Below are positions 62,824 to 64,000 of a DNA stretch of 64,000 nt, one piece after another. The DNA comes from an uncultured Lachnoclostridium sp. Its GTDB lineage: Bacteria; Bacillota; Clostridia; Lachnospirales; Lachnospiraceae. Position 1 is the stretch's first letter. Each line of letters begins with the position of its first letter. The notes under the pieces are model-generated. The model was not told the origin of the DNA and made no database searches. It saw only the letters and a program-made list of their open reading frames with translations. Location: contig CALWLW010000009.1 in the NCBI GenBank assembly GCA_944381625.1, forward strand, positions 1 to 64,000, written 5' to 3'. The position numbers and the translations under genes were made by a program.

Positions 62824-62836
62824 TTTGATTATCAAA
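62824..62836 (+). promoter_or_regulatory. FabT-like operator before fabD
   Basis: TTTGATTATCAAA, an exact palindrome and the FabT consensus, 18 bp before the fabD ATG. No good promoter was seen here, so it may act as a roadblock to transcription from upstream. Confidence 0.75.
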
Positions 62837-62853
62837 ATTTATGAGGTGAAGGT

Positions 62854-63789
62854 ATGAGCAGGACTGCTTTTGTATTTCCCGGCCAGGGGGCACAGTACGT
62901 CGGCATGGGAAAGGATTTTTACGAAGCGTTTCCGGTCTGCAGGGAAGTATTTGACACTGCATCGGAAGCGGTCGGGCTGGATATCGCGAAGCTCTGCTTC
63001 GAGGAGAATGACCGGCTGGATCAGACGGAATATACACAGATCTGCATGCTGACGGTGGAAGCGGCCATCCTGAAAGCAGTGGAAGAACAGGGGATCCGTT
63101 CAGACGTGAACGCGGGCCTGAGTCTGGGCGAGTACGGCGCGCTGGCGGCGTCCGGCGTTATGGATCTTGCGGACGCGTTCAAGGTGGTGCGTCAGAGAGG
63201 GATTCTCATGCAGAATGCGGTTCCCACCGGGGGAGCCATGGCGGCGGTGCTTGCCATGGACGCAGGGAAGATCGAAGAGATCTGCGAACAGACGGAAGGA
63301 ATCGTATCCATTGCCAATTATAACTGTCCGGGACAGATTGTGATCACCGGAGAGGAAGCGGCGGTGGACGCGGCCTGCGAAGCGCTGAAAGCAGCAGGAG
63401 CCAAGAGAACGGTGAAGCTGAATGTGAGCGGGCCGTTCCATTCCCGGATGCTTGCGGAAGCGGGAGAAAAGCTGGGAGACGTGCTGAAAGATGTGAAGTT
63501 GAATGATTTTACTGTGCCCTATGTCACCAATGTGACGGCGGACTACGTGAGAAGCACAGAGGAAGTCAAAGACCTCCTGTGCAGGCAGGTGGCTTCCAGC
63601 GTGTGCTGGCAGCAGTCTGTGGAGCGTATGATTGCGGACGGTACGGATGTATTTATAGAGATCGGGCCGGGCAAGACCCTGTCCGGGTTCATGAGGAAAA
63701 TTAACCGAAACGTGACCATGATGAATATCGACAAGCTGGAAGATTTCGAGAAGGTCATGACGGCCCTGAAAGGAGAGGGAGCATGTTAG
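62854..63789 (+). CDS. fabD: Malonyl-CoA:ACP transacylase
   Basis: 311 residues. Active-site S90 in [28 protein letters not shown] at the N-terminus and [17 protein letters not shown] near the end are conserved. GAGGTGAAGG precedes the ATG. The stop overlaps the fabG start. Confidence 0.96.
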   Translation: MSRTAFVFPGQGAQYVGMGKDFYEAFPVCREVFDTASEAVGLDIAKLCFEENDRLDQTEYTQICMLTVEAAILKAVEEQGIRSDVNAGLSLGEYGALAASGVMDLADAFKVVRQRGILMQNAVPTGGAMAAVLAMDAGKIEEICEQTEGIVSIANYNCPGQIVITGEEAAVDAACEALKAAGAKRTVKLNVSGPFHSRMLAEAGEKLGDVLKDVKLNDFTVPYVTNVTADYVRSTEEVKDLLCRQVASSVCWQQSVERMIADGTDVFIEIGPGKTLSGFMRKINRNVTMMNIDKLEDFEKVMTALKGEGAC

Positions 63790-64000
63790 AAGGAAAGGTA
63801 GCGTTGGTTACCGGAGCGGCAAAGGGTATCGGACGCGCCATCGCGCTGGCGCTGGCGGCGGAGAAAGCGACGGTAGTGGTAAATTACAACGGTTCTAAAG
63901 AGCGGGCAGAGCAGGTCGTGGAAGAGATCAAAGCGCTGGGCGCGGACGGCATGGCATATCAGTGCAATGTGGCGGACACGGCAGCCGCGGCGGATATGAT
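63783..64000 (+). CDS. fabG: 3-oxoacyl-ACP reductase (partial, runs off the window)
   Basis: The start reads [20 protein letters not shown], the SDR cofactor motif TGxxxGIG, and continues into [19 protein letters not shown]. It overlaps fabD by 7 bp. The catalytic YxxxK lies outside the window. Identification as FabG rests on this start and on position. Confidence 0.9.
   Translation, partial: MLEGKVALVTGAAKGIGRAIALALAAEKATVVVNYNGSKERAEQVVEEIKALGADGMAYQCNVADTAAAADM

Noticed and set aside
1-64000. CRISPR arrays, rRNA genes, integrases or transposases
   Set aside because: No regular spacer-repeat pattern, rRNA segment or recombinase gene was seen.

Overview
The window looks like a chromosomal segment of a gut-type Lachnospiraceae bacterium (Clostridium cluster XIVa, Gram-positive). 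The evidence is a moderately high G+C content in coding regions with many GGAGG-type ribosome binding sites, a ChvE/GguAB-type sugar transporter, a VanW protein, a SleB-type hydrolase, a FeoA-FeoA-FeoB cluster with the FeoB-associated Cys-rich peptide, DUF3793/flavodoxin/DUF2325 genes, and a fabH-acpP-fabK-fabD-fabG cluster using FabK rather than FabI. Genus and species cannot be fixed from the sequence alone.

Layout. 0-0.7 kb: an accessory patch with a truncated HTH gene and a type I toxin-antitoxin locus (27-aa holin-like toxin with a convergent antisense RNA). 0.7-12.5 kb: housekeeping genes (ketopantoate reductase family, pyruvate kinase, B12-binding radical SAM protein, endonuclease III, DnaQ-like exonuclease, VanW protein, AIR-synthase-like protein, TrmL, SleB-type hydrolase). 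12.8 kb: tRNA-Pro(CGG), then DegV. 14.2-22.1 kb: an L-arabinose/monosaccharide locus (ChvE-type receptor, ATPase, permease, AraR, small membrane protein, AraA, AraD) behind a promoter with GTACGG-type operators; araB is absent. 22.3-31.1 kb: a BRO-type gene next to a palindromic repeat, aspartate kinase, alpha/beta hydrolase, DUF1002 protein, TtcA-like protein, small alarmone synthetase and CBS-type pyrophosphatase. 31.3-34.6 kb: the ferrous iron uptake cluster with a Fur-family gene. 34.7-36.1 kb: MATE exporter.

36.2-44.1 kb is the most interesting region. A clear cobalamin riboswitch with a downstream terminator precedes a seven-gene operon: a NikA/OppA-type receptor lipoprotein, two permeases, two ATPases, an AstE/AspA-type zinc hydrolase and a second, type-1 periplasmic-binding lipoprotein. 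I infer B12-repressed uptake of a cobalt complex, corrinoid-related compound or peptide-like metallophore, followed by hydrolysis inside the cell; the substrate is not established. The operon abuts a decayed Zn/Cd-type P-ATPase that has lost its start, actuator domain and DKTGT site. 45.7-50.0 kb holds a BlaI/BlaR1 pair without a beta-lactamase and a TetR-controlled metal P-ATPase. 51.1-52.5 kb holds an iron-type DUF3793/flavodoxin/DUF2325 operon with tandem TTAG-N6-CTAA sites, a motif also present before feoB. A 5'-truncated mop gene, a large anchored hypothetical protein and a flavin reductase follow.

55.4-60.3 kb is a response regulator/histidine kinase/ABC ATPase/FtsX-permease module of the cell-envelope stress (Bce-like) type. 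60.4-64.0 kb is the type II fatty acid synthesis cluster, with three FabT-like operators (TTTGA-N3-TCAAA) before fabH, acpP and fabD; it runs off the window inside fabG.
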